From assembly GCA_963556195.1 (NCBI GenBank), contig OY744537.1, positions 14,530,243-14,594,242 of the forward strand: a DNA stretch of 64,000 bases. Reading direction: 5' to 3'. The DNA is from Sepiola atlantica (lineage: Eukaryota; Mollusca; Cephalopoda; Sepiida; Sepiolidae). The translations under genes were made by a program, and so were the position numbers. This document shows positions 19,508 to 29,429 of this stretch, piece after piece; the stretch's first letter is position 1, and each line of letters opens with the position of its first letter. The notes beneath the pieces are model-generated. The model was given only the letters and a program-made list of their open reading frames with translations. It was not told the DNA's origin and did no database searches.

Positions 19508-20274
19508 CCCACTCAAATTCCGCAGCAGACAGTGTCCGGTCAGGATTGATTTCTAATATTAAATAATTTCTTGTTTTGGTTTCAAATAAACAATCAAATA
19601 GGTGTTAAATAAAATCAGGACAAGTGTTATACTAATTTTCATTTTAAATATTTTTTTTTACAAAAATAAGTGTTCAAATAGGTGTTAAATAAAATCAGGA
19701 CAAGTTTTATACTAATTTTTATTTTAAATAATTTTTTTTACGAAAATAAGTGTTCAAATAGGTGTTAAATAAAATCAGGACAAGTTTTATACTAATTTTC
19801 ATTTTAAATAAATTTTTTTACAAAAATAAGTGTTCAAATAGGTGTTAAATAAAATCAGGACAAGTTTTATACTAATTTTCATTTTAAATAATTTTTTTTA
19901 CAAAAATAAGTGTTCAAATAGGTGTTAAATAAAATCAGGACAAGTTTTATACTAATTTTCATTTGAAATAATTTTTTTTACAAAAATAAGTGTTCAAATA
20001 GGTGGCTTGAATTTTTTTGATGGTACTATGATTGGTATAAAAAAATTTATATTTCAATGTTTCGAAAAAAAAAATCCCCAAACAATCAAATGACATATTT
20101 GCTTACTTAAAAAAAGTTATTTATTGAAAATGAAAACAAAAACATTTTATCATATTTTCCGAAAAACAATCAAACCCCAATATTTGATTACTTATTTTTA
20201 ACCAAAACACGAAATTTTAAATATCAGGAACAAATTCTGACCGGACACCGTTTGCTGCAGACTTTGAGTTGGGG
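19508..20274. mobile_element. TIR element with internal 80-bp satellite
   Basis: Left end CCCACTCAAATTCCGCAGCA..CAGTGTCCGGTCAGGATT and right end (reverse complement) CCCAACTCAAAGTCTGCAGC..CGGTGTCCGGTCAGAATT are inverted repeats. The similarity extends inward to about 95 bp, sharing TTGTTTTGGTT. The interior is five 80-bp tandem units. No transposase. Superfamily unclear. Confidence 0.7.
19592..20004. repeat. 80-bp tandem satellite (5 copies)
   Basis: GGTGTTAAAT recurs at 19601, 19681, 19761, 19841 and 19921, an exact 80-bp period. Units differ at only a few positions. Confidence 0.97.
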
Positions 20275-20279
20275 ATCCT

Positions 20280-20985
20280 TCTCGTTATCCAGCATGGGAT
20301 AGCAATCTCAACAGTCAAAATCTGGTAATACTCTGTTGTTATAGCCACAACAACGTTTCTAGGTTTTATTTGTACGTTGGCCATCTGTAGTGATTTAAAA
20401 TTTCGTCTGGAAATAAATTATCTGATAAATATTTATTGGCAGAAAAATTTAGTTGTAATTTTTATACGTAGCCGATCCTCTGGAAGTAAAAAAAAACAAA
20501 GAATTGCTTGTGTCGTACAAAAAAAAGGCTTCAAACAAAAAATGAGATGCAGTGAGACTGATTCAAACTGTCAACCTTAGGGTAACAAACGATTCGTAGC
20601 TCCATATAAGAATAAACTCAGAACCTTTTTAACGTCCATAACATTTGGTTGAGAGAGAAATTTAGCGAAAACATGTTTTCTTCGAGGCGGTGTTGCTTGG
20701 AGACAAGCAGATTTGGGTCGTTGGATATCTAAACTTATTTCACTTGGGTATCATGAAGTGAAAATCCAAAAGTCAGACTACGAGCTGTATTCTGTTAAAA
20801 CTGTCTCACTGCAATTTTATTGTAATCTCATACTGAAAAAATGATTTCTTTCATTTTAAGTAAAATTGTCACATTAAAAATTTAGTTTCTTTTGATTAGC
20901 GAATTTTTGTTGAAACAGATCACGTGCATTAATGAGATAATTTTAAGAGATTTTCCAGAGAATTTTTTAATTAAATTTTTTCTGT
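20280..20985. other. No recognised feature
   Basis: A/T-rich; a 67-codon open stretch at 20377-20580 shows no familiar motif. Confidence 0.4.
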
Positions 20986-20989
20986 AGGA

Positions 20990-22460
20990 TTATCTTGACG
21001 TGACCTTCGTAAAGAGAAGGTCATTTCACTGAGTCCCGTTTTCCTGATGACGTCACAGTGGTTGGTGTAAAAAGATAAACAAGACACTTCGAAGGGTACT
21101 GTTAAACACTACATGTAGACATGACGTTGATAATTTCTCTTTTAAATTATTTCATATTTGATTAAGTAACTGTTTGGTATTATAAAAAAGGTTACTGATG
21201 GGTTTGTTCATGTCGTTTTCAAAGTGAAGTCTGATAGTGATTTCAAGAAAAAACTAGATAAAAGCTCCTTTATATTAAAATTCAAGATGAATGACACACT
21301 TGTCTTGATAGGAAAATATTGTATTAAAAACAAATATTTGCTTGTTTGCTCTTAAAAAATGTCTAATTCGATTTTGAACGTATATAAAAGTGAACTTTTA
21401 TGTTCATCTGTCGACACTAATTTTTTTAATAATTTTTAGCAATAAAATATTATCGACTAAAAATTCCGTTGAAACTTCATTCTTTTTGTGCAAAAAAAAG
21501 TTAAAAGTTTATTTTTTGTTCCAACAAGGAAACAAGCAAATATTAAAAAATGAACTTTAAGGTACATTTTATTTCAGGACAAGAAATACAATTTAAACAA
21601 AGCGAAAAGATTAAAAAAAAGAACTTTGTTCATATATTCATTTCCAAATAGTTCGTCACTTTTATAACAGTTACAAAATTCGTTATTTATTTATCGTTTT
21701 CATTTTAAAAATTATTTATCGTTTGTTCTTAAGTTCATTGGCCTTTCAAATTTCAATTGTATTTTTTATTTATCTTTTCGCAAATAAATAATTTAAAGTG
21801 TAGTATCTGTTCTGATACTATACTTCATATTGTCTGTCCTTATAAACTGATACAATTTGTGTCCCAATACAGAAGCTCTCTTTTGTGGAGCTGGATTTTT
21901 TCCCACGTTAAAAACCGACCTTGTGTCTAACTCTGCCCTCGCAAAGAGGCAAGTAAATAGGAACACACGTAATTACATCGTAACTAACATTTGTTCTATA
22001 GAACAAATAGGTTGATATTGTAACTTAAAATAATTGAATCGGCTTTGCTTGACTTTGCATGTTTTTTTATTTTAATAGATTCTGTAAAGAAAATTGATTT
22101 CAGAATGTTCTCAATCAAAATAATAAAATGAATTTTAGTCTCTAAAGTCCATGAAACAACATAATGCTTTTATTTTATTTTAATGCAGCAACAGGACACA
22201 ACTGAACTTTTCTTTTTGAATTCTTGTTTTTTTTTCATTTATATTCAATAAAGTTCAGTTTCAGTTTAAATCGAATCGAGTTCCTTTCTTTTCTTTTTTT
22301 AAATGCAATTCTTAAAGTTTTCTAATGCTTTTTTTTAAAAGCTCTGCTTCATTATCGACAGTTTAACTGTTCTACAGATCTTGCTTGCTACTTACTAGCA
22401 TGACGTCACTTTCCAGTGAACAGGCCTTAGTTTACTTTTACCAAGGTCACGATCTGGCGC
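20990..22460. mobile_element. Possible element with degenerate inverted ends
   Basis: Left CGTGACCTTCGTAAAG ... TTCACTG ... TGACGTCAC (20999-21055) and right, reverse-complemented, CGTGACCTTGGTAAAAG ... TTCACTGG ... TGACGTCA (22400-22452) share order and spacing. The interior is A/T-rich and includes the SINE at 21795. The similarity is partial and I could not align it properly. Confidence 0.3.
21795..21962 (+). mobile_element. U2 snRNA-headed SINE, shorter subfamily (copy C)
   Basis: AAAGTGTAGTATCTGTTCTG is the same U2 segment as in the other copies, but the middle differs. The 3' part (AAAAACCGACCTTGTGTCTA...GAGGCAAGTAAATAG) corresponds to the tail of copies B and D (AAAACTGGCCTTGTGCCTA...GAGGAGTAAAT). 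Shared head and tail with a different body suggest a subfamily. Confidence 0.6.
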
Positions 22461-22559
22461 CATGTTTTAATTCTATTTTTCACAAATACAGTTGCATGTT
22501 ATCATGTCACAATTTTTACAAAAAAATACTATTTGTTAAAGGAGGGGGAGATAATTCGT

Positions 22560-22800
22560 GACGTAATCCCCCCTACTTCTTTGCCTGGGTGGTGCAAGCG
22601 TGTTAGTGGACAGCTGCTGATCTGGATAACAACCATCAAAAAGGACAGCTGCGCTCTTAGGTCTGCATGCAGTTGGTCTTCGCGATTGGTTAGCTATTTC
22701 GTGCAACCTAGTTTAGGACTGCCGTGCCACGCGTCGGGATGCAGTGCAGGTCAGGAAAGAAACCAGCTCTACCAGGCTGAACACCTTTGCAACAACAACA
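22560..22800 (+). pseudogene. Possible LINE reverse transcriptase C-terminal scrap
   Basis: In shifted frames, WITTIKKDSCAL, VGLRDWLAI and RDAVQVRKETSSTR resemble the arrangement at the extreme C-terminus of some LINE proteins. Weak, memory-based and frame-broken. Confidence 0.3.
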
Positions 22801-22810
22801 AAGTAATATA

Positions 22811-23239
22811 CAGGGTGGCGCAAAAGTCACGCATTAGTTTGAATCAGTAACAACTGATTCAAACTAATGCGGAATTGTTTGGCGAGCGCTTAATTAGCAG
22901 ATTTTCTGATTTTGACTGGCCTTCACGTTCACCGGATTTAACAGCTCCTGACTTTTTTCCTTTGGGGTTACCTTAAGGAAAGGATATATGTGAACAAGCC
23001 TACAACGATTCAAGAGCTTAAAAACAATATCAGACATGAAATCCAAGAACTAGAGCCAGTTATTCTAAGGAGTGTAATGGAAAATGCCCTAACTAGAGCC
23101 CGTCTTTGTGAAACCGAAAATTGTGGCTATTTAAAGGATATTATTTTTTAAAACTACTGCAACAAAATTACCAAGTAAATGTATTTTTTATCAGAAAAGC
23201 CTTGTTTCAAACCAATGCGCGACTTTTGCGCCACCCTTG
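22811..23239 (+). mobile_element. Short mariner-like element with transposase C-terminus
   Basis: Terminal repeats CAGGGTGGCGCAAAAGTC and its near inverse GACTTTTGCGCCACCCTTG are flanked by TA on each side. The interior encodes a transposase end: DWPSRSPDLTAPDFF (third catalytic Asp region), then, after a one-base frameshift, GYLKERIYVNKPTT and a tail ending YLKDIIF. Most of the transposase is deleted. An 18-bp perfect hairpin with a 4-nt loop (22831-22870) abuts the left terminal repeat. Confidence 0.75.
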
Positions 23240-23244
23240 TATTT

Positions 23245-23750
23245 GATGCATACATTATTGGTATGACCTTAATTCATCCCAACACTAACCCTAAATCCAG
23301 AGTGACGGTCGAGAATTCCTCACAATTGAGAGTCTTTGCTTTATGCGTGCGGAAGTTACGAAAATGTTGAAATCGGAAATAAAAAATAAATCATACGTGT
23401 GTTTTCACTCAAACCTGTAATAATTTTCTGCACAAAAATGGCGACAGACATTAATATGTGCGAAAAAATTGGAAAAATAAATTAAAAAGTGGCCACAGAT
23501 GACCCACAGGTCATCATCTGCTTTTATTTATTTTAGTCTACGTAAATAATTTAACAAATATTTTTTAACAATTAGATAACATAATACATTTTCTCTTTTT
23601 TATTTTTTTTTATTTTTTCAGATAAACTTTAGACAATTATATTATTCTTGAAAACGAAATTTAGTTGAAAATAGTGAATTTGATGTATAGTAAAATGTAA
23701 TCTGTCATGAATTTTAGAGTGCTAATATTTAAATTTACTTGGCATTATAG
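23245..23750. other. No recognised feature
   Basis: A/T-rich, no motif seen. Confidence 0.4.
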
Positions 23751-23754
23751 TAAG

Positions 23755-23965
23755 AGTGTGCGTTTATGAGTCGAGAGACCGAGGTTCACTCCTCGGTCGA
23801 GTCACACCAAAGACTAAAATATGATACTTGATGCCTCTTTGCTAAATACTCAGCATCCAGAGAAAGGATTGTCACTCTCCCCTACATGTCGGTGTAGTAG
23901 CCAATGAAAAGGGAGTCCCCAGATCGCCCTCGACTACGGTTGATCTAATTTTTTTCATAAAATCT
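23755..23965 (+). mobile_element. tRNA-derived SINE
   Basis: tRNA-like head with B-box-like GAGGTTCACTCC, followed by GATGCCTCTTTGCTAAATAC and CCCTACATGTCGGTGTAG. Looks like one of the tRNA-headed SINEs typical of cephalopods. No hammerhead core seen. Confidence 0.5.
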
Positions 23966-23969
23966 AATA

Positions 23970-25080
23970 CTACTACTACACGTGAGATATGTAGAGAAAG
24001 TAATAACAAGGGGGGTATACTGATGTGTTAATAAGCAATAGTTATGATGATGATTATGATAGCTGTCTTTGTTACGAAAGTGTGTTATAAAAATATCAGT
24101 TAGCGAACGCGGCGAGAAACGTCGAGTTACGTAGCGAACAAGATGTCGCCTTCCGGAAGTGACGGATTATAGTGCTACGTGACAAAAGGAATGACATGAC
24201 ACACTTTCTCGTATTTTCTCTATGAGACAAAGCACACGTTTTTCGAAAGACCTCTTCTTTCGCCCCTACGGGCACAAATTGGAGAACCACTCATATTATG
24301 TACTGTTCTATTGTTTTATACTGGGCAAGTAAAGACACTAGTATATAAAACGGTTAGTTGAGAATAACAGAAAAAAAGTTCAGTTGGGGTCAACTTGCTG
24401 AACAAGAACAACCAGCTATTATTAAGAGGTATGGGTAATACTTGTGAGTTCTCATGTGTTTTTTGAATAGTGATGGCAACTTGGTTTTCTGCATCTATGA
24501 AACAAGATTGAAACACAACACTAAGAGTAATTAAAAGAAAAAGAAAAAAACTACATAAAATATTAACACCTAAAACGGATATGTGTGCTGTTGTTATTAT
24601 AAACTCGCTGTCAACACGCATGCGAAAAGACACCGTCGTATTATGCAGAGTGCACTGCGGATGGAGACATACTACCTCTCTTATTGGTAACACTAGACCA
24701 ACTAACCCCACATGACACGCGCTCGCAATATTTGTTGCGTGGCGAAAATTCGTCCGATATGTTCCAGACGACTTGTTGAAAACGTGATGCCCTTTGAAAA
24801 AGTTAAGGACTATAGTACGAGAAATGTTTTTAATGTTTAGTTACATTGGAAATGTTCTTACATTTTCCTTCGTGAAAGAGTGAAGACACATTAAAAAACG
24901 ATTACTAATTATCAATGAGTATTTATGGGGTTTGAATCTGACGAAATATAATTAGGAAATCCATAAACAAAAACAGAAATAAACAAGTAAAGGTATGGAA
25001 CGATCTCGATAATAAAAAAAAAACTGTTAAAAGACAGTCGTGCCCATCAAACTACGCATTTAGCGATATTAAACATTCTT
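23970..25080. other. No recognised feature
   Basis: Open stretches at 24096-24290 and 24316-24711 (minus) lack recognisable motifs or plausible context; I do not call them genes. Confidence 0.35.
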
Positions 25081-25084
25081 TGTG

Positions 25085-25401
25085 ATAGGAAAACGGAAAC
25101 GTTATTTCAAACGTTACATGACGAATCAACGAAAATGCCATTTGAAACTTTAACATTACAGCCCGATGAAAATGTTATTTCAAATTGAAGGATGACAGAC
25201 CAACGGAAATACTTATCTAACGTAAAAACGAAAATTCGATTTTAAACTTAACCGACGAAAATGCTATTTAAAGCCTAAGCGTGACAGAACAACGAAAATG
25301 CTATTTAAAACTTAAGTATGACAGACCGACGAAAATGCCTTTTTAAAGCTTAAGCATGAATGAACGACGAAAATGCTATTAAATGCTTAAGCATGACCGA
25401 C
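25085..25401. repeat. Degenerate tandem repeat (~37 bp)
   Basis: GACGAAAATGCTATTTAAA followed by CTTAAGCATGAC recurs about every 37 bp in the last four units (25255-25401), with more diverged units upstream. Confidence 0.75.
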
Positions 25402-25780
25402 GACCGACGGACAGAGCCTCTTCTAAAGATGTTGGGTCGTATCTAAATTCAGATGCGTCCATCCAATCCAAGCGTTTAATGATGAAAATATTATTTCAAA
25501 CTGAGGCGTGACAGCCAGACCTACTATCAAAGCCGCTTATCGCGATGCGAGGACGCAACTATAAGCACGCACAAAAAATCATTGTGAACCCCCGTCTAAC
25601 GACTGCAATTAGATTCTGTTGATAAACTGAAATTCTGCGAGCGATTTTCCATCGTCGAATTTAGATCAAAATTAAACTTGTCATTCATCCGTGCTGATTT
25701 TGGTATCTTGCGGGGGCGGGGATTATTGGATACAGAAATGGGACAGACTTAGAAAGCGGTTAATTGAGGCTTGGGCTAAA

Positions 25781-25867
25781 GAAGAAGAAGAAGAAGAAGA
25801 AGAAGAAGAAGAAGAAGAAGAAGACGAATAAGAAGAAGAATGAGAAGAAGAAGAAGAAGAAGAAGAA
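25781..25867. repeat. (GAA)n microsatellite
   Basis: Nearly pure GAA with a few point changes; a GAGAGA run follows at about 25911-25922. Confidence 0.95.
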
Positions 25868-26117
25868 ACAAAATGGGGGAGAAATGTGTCCTTATTGGCA
25901 TGTTGAAGGAGAGAGAGAGAGAGTGGAGGAGAAAGAGACAGCGAAATCTAGTTAAAAACTGAGGGTCGGGGATAGTCGATGTGCTTCTTTCCGTTTCTGG
26001 GATGATGACATCATCAAAGGAAAACCATCTACACCACCCCAATCATGCTAGAAGTGAATGTCTGAACTGTTTATCTTCGAAAAGGAAATAGCTATTTATA
26101 ATTTTAATTGATTTCAG

Positions 26118-26294
26118 ATCTTCATTAACTTCATAGAAATTGTGGCAGGGTCCATTGCACTCGATTGGAACTATGATACGACCAGATTCCTGGCTTCATT
26201 CACGTTGGGCCTGAAGTTCTGTAGAAGCGAAGTTGGTCGAAACTTCAACGTCGATAGCAAAGATATAACAAACTACTTGAATAAATTTCTATAA
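26118..26294 (+). CDS. Candidate terminal exon of an unidentified host gene
   Basis: A T-rich tract ending TTGATTTCAG (acceptor at 26117) is followed by 58 open codons and TAA (26292-26294). The translation begins IFINFIEIVAGSIALDWNYD, continues through TTRFLASFTLGLKFCRSE and ends DSKDITNYLNKFL. It has balanced, protein-like composition, many C-ending codons, no low complexity and no resemblance to a transposon family I know. The reading phase at the acceptor is assumed to be zero. AATAAA occurs at 26280-26285 and more A/T follows, but no clear poly-A site. A dispersed repeat starts about 30 bp downstream. Upstream exons were not found, and function is unknown. Confidence 0.4.
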   Translation: MFINFIEIVAGSIALDWNYDTTRFLASFTLGLKFCRSEVGRNFNVDSKDITNYLNKFL

Positions 26295-26325
26295 ACATGT
26301 GCACATTTTATTTATACATTTTTTA

Positions 26326-26572
26326 TGGAAATCGCTCCAGACAAGGCATGAAGCCACTTGATAGAAGGAGCTAAACTATATATATACTACTTCAAGGTCA
26401 AAAACTAACCAACGATAAGTGTTATATGGATAGATTTTGACCCTTAAAACAGTAATTCTTCCCCCTTTGTCAGAAACATCGCTCATGGAATATAAAGACT
26501 AAAGGACAAAATAACGGGAAGCGTGAGTTACGAGGCTGCCGAAAACAAGCCAAATGTCCACTTTCTACTCTC
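26326..26572 (+). repeat. Dispersed repeat (copy 1)
   Basis: Shares GGCATGAAGCCACTTGAT-like start, CAGTAATTCTTCCCCCTTTG, CAGAAACATC.CTCATGGAAT and GTTACGAGGCTGCCGAAA with 37523-37742, same orientation. Probably a SINE or MITE family. Confidence 0.75.
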
Positions 26573-26574
26573 CT

Positions 26575-27685
26575 TACGAGAATAATGCTTCCATTAAAAT
26601 TCTTCACAAATCTTAGCAAAAACCTCGTGTTCACAAACAACACACTTGACATGGATGCTCTCCTGACGAATCAATCAAATGACCGAGGCTGGAAGAATGA
26701 ATCACACTCCGAACCCTTTTCTCTGGTGTGCAAACCGTAACTCGAATTTGTATCTATTCCAACACCACGACCGCTTTCCACTAAGAAATTCCGTTTCTTC
26801 TGCGTTGGCGACTTTCACAAGATGGCGAATCAACATTTGATATGACTAGTCGCATCAGATTGACAAATATACGTCTCTTTTTTATTTTAATTTTAATCAA
26901 TTGATTTGTTTAGTTGTGTTTACCTTTCTCGTGAAAATTAAATAAGTAACTCTTTTAGAATTAATTAACTAATTAAAAAGATCATTTTAAAAGCGTAAAT
27001 ACATTATTAAAAGTGTGTGTATTATTGTAGCTTAATACCCACAGCTATCACCTCTAAAAAAATGAGATTCTACTTTTTAGGCGTGTACGTAATAATGCTC
27101 TGAAGAACCTGGCGGAAACTAAAAAAAACAACAAAATTATTTCTGAATTTAAGTGGGGAATCAGTTTCACATATACATTTCACATTAAATGATCCTCCAT
27201 TTCCGGACCATTCTAGCGTTTTATTGCAGCTAATCATTCTTGTTTTGCTATTAGAGGTATATTCTGTGCGTTATTTTCTTGGGGGCCAATTTTAAGCGAT
27301 TATGTGTGGTTTTACAACCTTGACTGTCGGACTTTGGGTTAGTTTTAAAAATATATATTAGTTAACTGCAACAATAATTTAAAATCATTTAACGTGAACT
27401 CTATATACTAAACTAATCACCCATTCTAAATTAAAATAAAACGTGTTTTTCGCCTTCCGTCAAGTTTTTAAGGGTGTTCACATGTTATCGCATAAATAAA
27501 AGTTAGAATATGACTTTTAATGACGTGAAGAGTTATTTAACTGAATATTGTTAAAACATTTAGTAAAGTTTGTTGTTAAAATCATGGAACTCTCTGAGTA
27601 AACACATTTTATTAACTATACACCCATTCCTGATTAATTGCTGTCCGGCCAAAGGGCGAGTAGGTTTAGCTAGTATATATATGTA
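26575..27685. other. No recognised feature
   Basis: A/T-rich sequence; AAGATGGCG at 26819 is an isolated motif with no ORF behind it. Confidence 0.4.
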
Positions 27686-27689
27686 TATA

Positions 27690-27821
27690 TAGTGGTGATT
27701 TGTGATCGGGGTTCGCGCCAACCGACCGTTGAGAATTAGTTCCTACACTGAAGATTGCGTTAGCATGAAACATCGATGTCTGTAGGTATTGAAATAATAA
27801 ATAAATATTTATTTATAAATA

Positions 27822-27825
<4 letters not shown>
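27690..27825 (+). mobile_element. tRNA-derived SINE with hammerhead ribozyme (copy 2)
   Basis: B box GGGTTCGCGCC (27709-27719), CCGACCGTTGAGAATTAG, a hammerhead (27742-27786), a tail of AATAAATAAATATTTATTTA type, then (TA)n to 27880. The head is 5'-truncated at a short TA-rich stretch. Confidence 0.72.
27742..27786 (+). ncRNA. Hammerhead ribozyme (complete core)
   Basis: Stem I CCTACA (27742-27747) pairs perfectly with TGTAGG (27781-27786). Core CTGAAGA is at 27748-27754. Stem II TGC-GTTA-GCA has a T.T mismatch at its base. GAA is at 27767-27769. Stem III is ACA-TCGA-TGT. C27780 is the cleavage nucleotide. Type I topology. Confidence 0.78.

Positions 27826-27880
<55 letters not shown>
27826..27880. 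repeat. (TA)n microsatellite at SINE 3' end
   Basis: Pure TA run continuing the SINE tail. Confidence 0.97.
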
Positions 27881-27881
<1 letters not shown>

Positions 27882-27952
27882 CTTCTTTGTAATATAGCAG
27901 GGAAAATCCTAGCAGTTAAAGTTAAAAATTAAGAGCGTAATATTTATTTATT

Positions 27953-28062
27953 TTGGTACAGAAAAATTAGTACAACATTCGTACCGTCGGTTTTAAGCAC
28001 GGATGGCTAAGTACTTCTGTGCTTAAAACCGACAGTACGAATGTTGTACTAATTTTTCTGTA

Positions 28063-28066
<4 letters not shown>
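27953..28066. repeat. Long palindrome (48-bp arms, 18-bp loop)
   Basis: Arms 27953-28000 and 28019-28066 are complementary at 47 of 48 positions (ends TTGGTACAGAAAAATTAG). Directly followed by (TA)n 28067-28110. No hammerhead core. Confidence 0.95.
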
Positions 28067-28110
<44 letters not shown>

Positions 28111-28114
<4 letters not shown>

Positions 28115-28550
28115 GAGATTATGATAATATAACTTAAATTTATTATAAATCAAATTGATTCACAAGGGAATCTAATTTTGATAACAAATGACAGCTCGAT
28201 ATTTAACAATTAAATAGAGTTAAAAATGTACTTATTTAAAGATGTTTTTAATTTTTTTATGATTATATCATCCTATAATAATTTATACGAAAAACAATTG
28301 TTTTAAAAAAAATCTACAAGGTAATTAAAATATCCAGGTAGTAAACCATAAAAAAGATTGATCACTGAAGAATCCTTAGTTCAAAACATAAACAGAAAAA
28401 GTAGGGTAAATTGAATGAACAAAAAAAGGTCAAAACTAAAGGATTGAAATTATGTTGAGTTTAGTTGTTTTGAGTATAAATTTTTTTAAGGTGATATAAT
28501 ATTAAAAATCAGAAAATATATACATACATAAATACTACTAAGCGATCGGC

Positions 28551-28551
<1 letters not shown>
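28111..28551. other. A/T-rich sequence, nothing recognised
   Basis: Very A/T-rich, no ORF or repeat structure seen. Confidence 0.5.

Positions 28552-28622
<71 letters not shown>
28552..28622. repeat. (TA)n microsatellite
   Basis: Pure TA run abutting the giant palindrome. Confidence 0.97.
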
Positions 28623-28627
<5 letters not shown>

Positions 28628-28649
28628 AGCAATGAAAATATATATGGCA

Positions 28650-28706
28650 ATCAAGCTACACAGAGGCTCCCGTGTTTCATCCCCGGGGGGAATCGTCAGG
28701 CTAAAT
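28650..28706 (-). ncRNA. Hammerhead ribozyme (minus arm)
   Basis: Mirror of the plus-arm ribozyme: CTGACGA, a C/G-rich stem II, GAAACAC, a long stem III and TGTA before stem I. Differs from the plus arm at one base in stem III. Confidence 0.68.
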
Positions 28707-28711
28707 CATGC

Positions 28712-28768
28712 ATTTAGCCTGACGATTCCCCCCGGGGATGAAACACAGGAGCCTCTGTGTAGCTTGAT
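28712..28768 (+). ncRNA. Hammerhead ribozyme (plus arm)
   Basis: CTGACGA at 28719-28725. Stem II is TCCCC-CC-GGGGA-like. GAA follows at 28740-28742. Stem III is ACACAG-GAGCCT-CTGTGT. A28761 precedes the cleavage site. Stem I pairs ATTTAGC with GCTTGAT (one mismatch, one wobble). In a transcript covering both arms the palindrome would compete with ribozyme folding. Confidence 0.7.
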
Positions 28769-28897
28769 TGCCATATATATTTTCATTGCTTACTACCTAG
28801 CTCTACTTACGTATCGAGCACTGTTGAAGTAAATACTGAAAACTGATACATAAAAAATTATATCTCCTTATAATATTTTATGTGGATACATGAAGTA

Positions 28898-28900
<3 letters not shown>

Positions 28901-28967
<67 letters not shown>
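28901..28967. repeat. (TA)n microsatellite
   Basis: Pure TA run at the 3' side of the minus-strand SINE. Confidence 0.97.
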
Positions 28968-28971
<4 letters not shown>

Positions 28972-29130
28972 TTTTTATAATAAATATTTAATTATCATCT
29001 CCATACGTTTCATCTTTGCGGAATCATCAGTGTAGAGATAATTATTCAAGCGAGTCGCACGATTTGAACCCCGGGGCTAGAGTCAACTTTAACTACAATT
29101 CCGAACGCTTTAACCAATGAGGCTACTCCG
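28968..29130 (-). mobile_element. tRNA-derived SINE with decayed hammerhead (copy 3)
   Basis: Minus strand: an A-box-like TAGCCTCATTGGTTAAAGCG, a B box GGTTCAAATC, then CTGATGA...GAAACGTA (about 28991-29045) and an A/T tail into (TA)n. Stem I has a long match (AATTATC with GATAATT) but stem III is reduced to about two pairs, so the ribozyme is decayed or would need to act as a dimer. Confidence 0.65.
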
Positions 29131-29429
29131 AACAGCTACACGAAGTGATAAGAAATAAATCCTATTATGCCGAGCAGGCGAGCTACATTAGTCAGCCGTC
29201 ATAACATTGTTAAAAAGAAAAGAACTTTATAACTTAAATTTGACGGCCGGTATATATATATTTTTCTCATTGTTGTTTGACCTCATTTCAGTACGCTGGG
29301 TATTCCTTCGTCATTTGACATCTATGCAGTCGACACAACTATCTATAGCAGCACTTCGATGGAAATTGATGGTCAAAATCTTTCTGACTCTCTCTCTCTC
29401 TCTCTTTCTTCCGACCAATAGCACGTGAT

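Larger units (their letters stand above)
28623..28795. repeat. Giant palindrome: two head-to-head hammerhead modules
   Basis: Arms 28623-28705 and 28713-28795 (83 bp) match at 82 positions around a 7-bp centre TCATGCA. Each arm is a hammerhead ribozyme plus the tail GCTTGATTGCCATATATATT. The minus-strand module runs out into the (TA)n array at 28552-28622. Confidence 0.95.

Noticed and set aside
22809..23241. Autonomous mariner
   Set aside because: Only the transposase C-terminus remains, with a frameshift; far too short.
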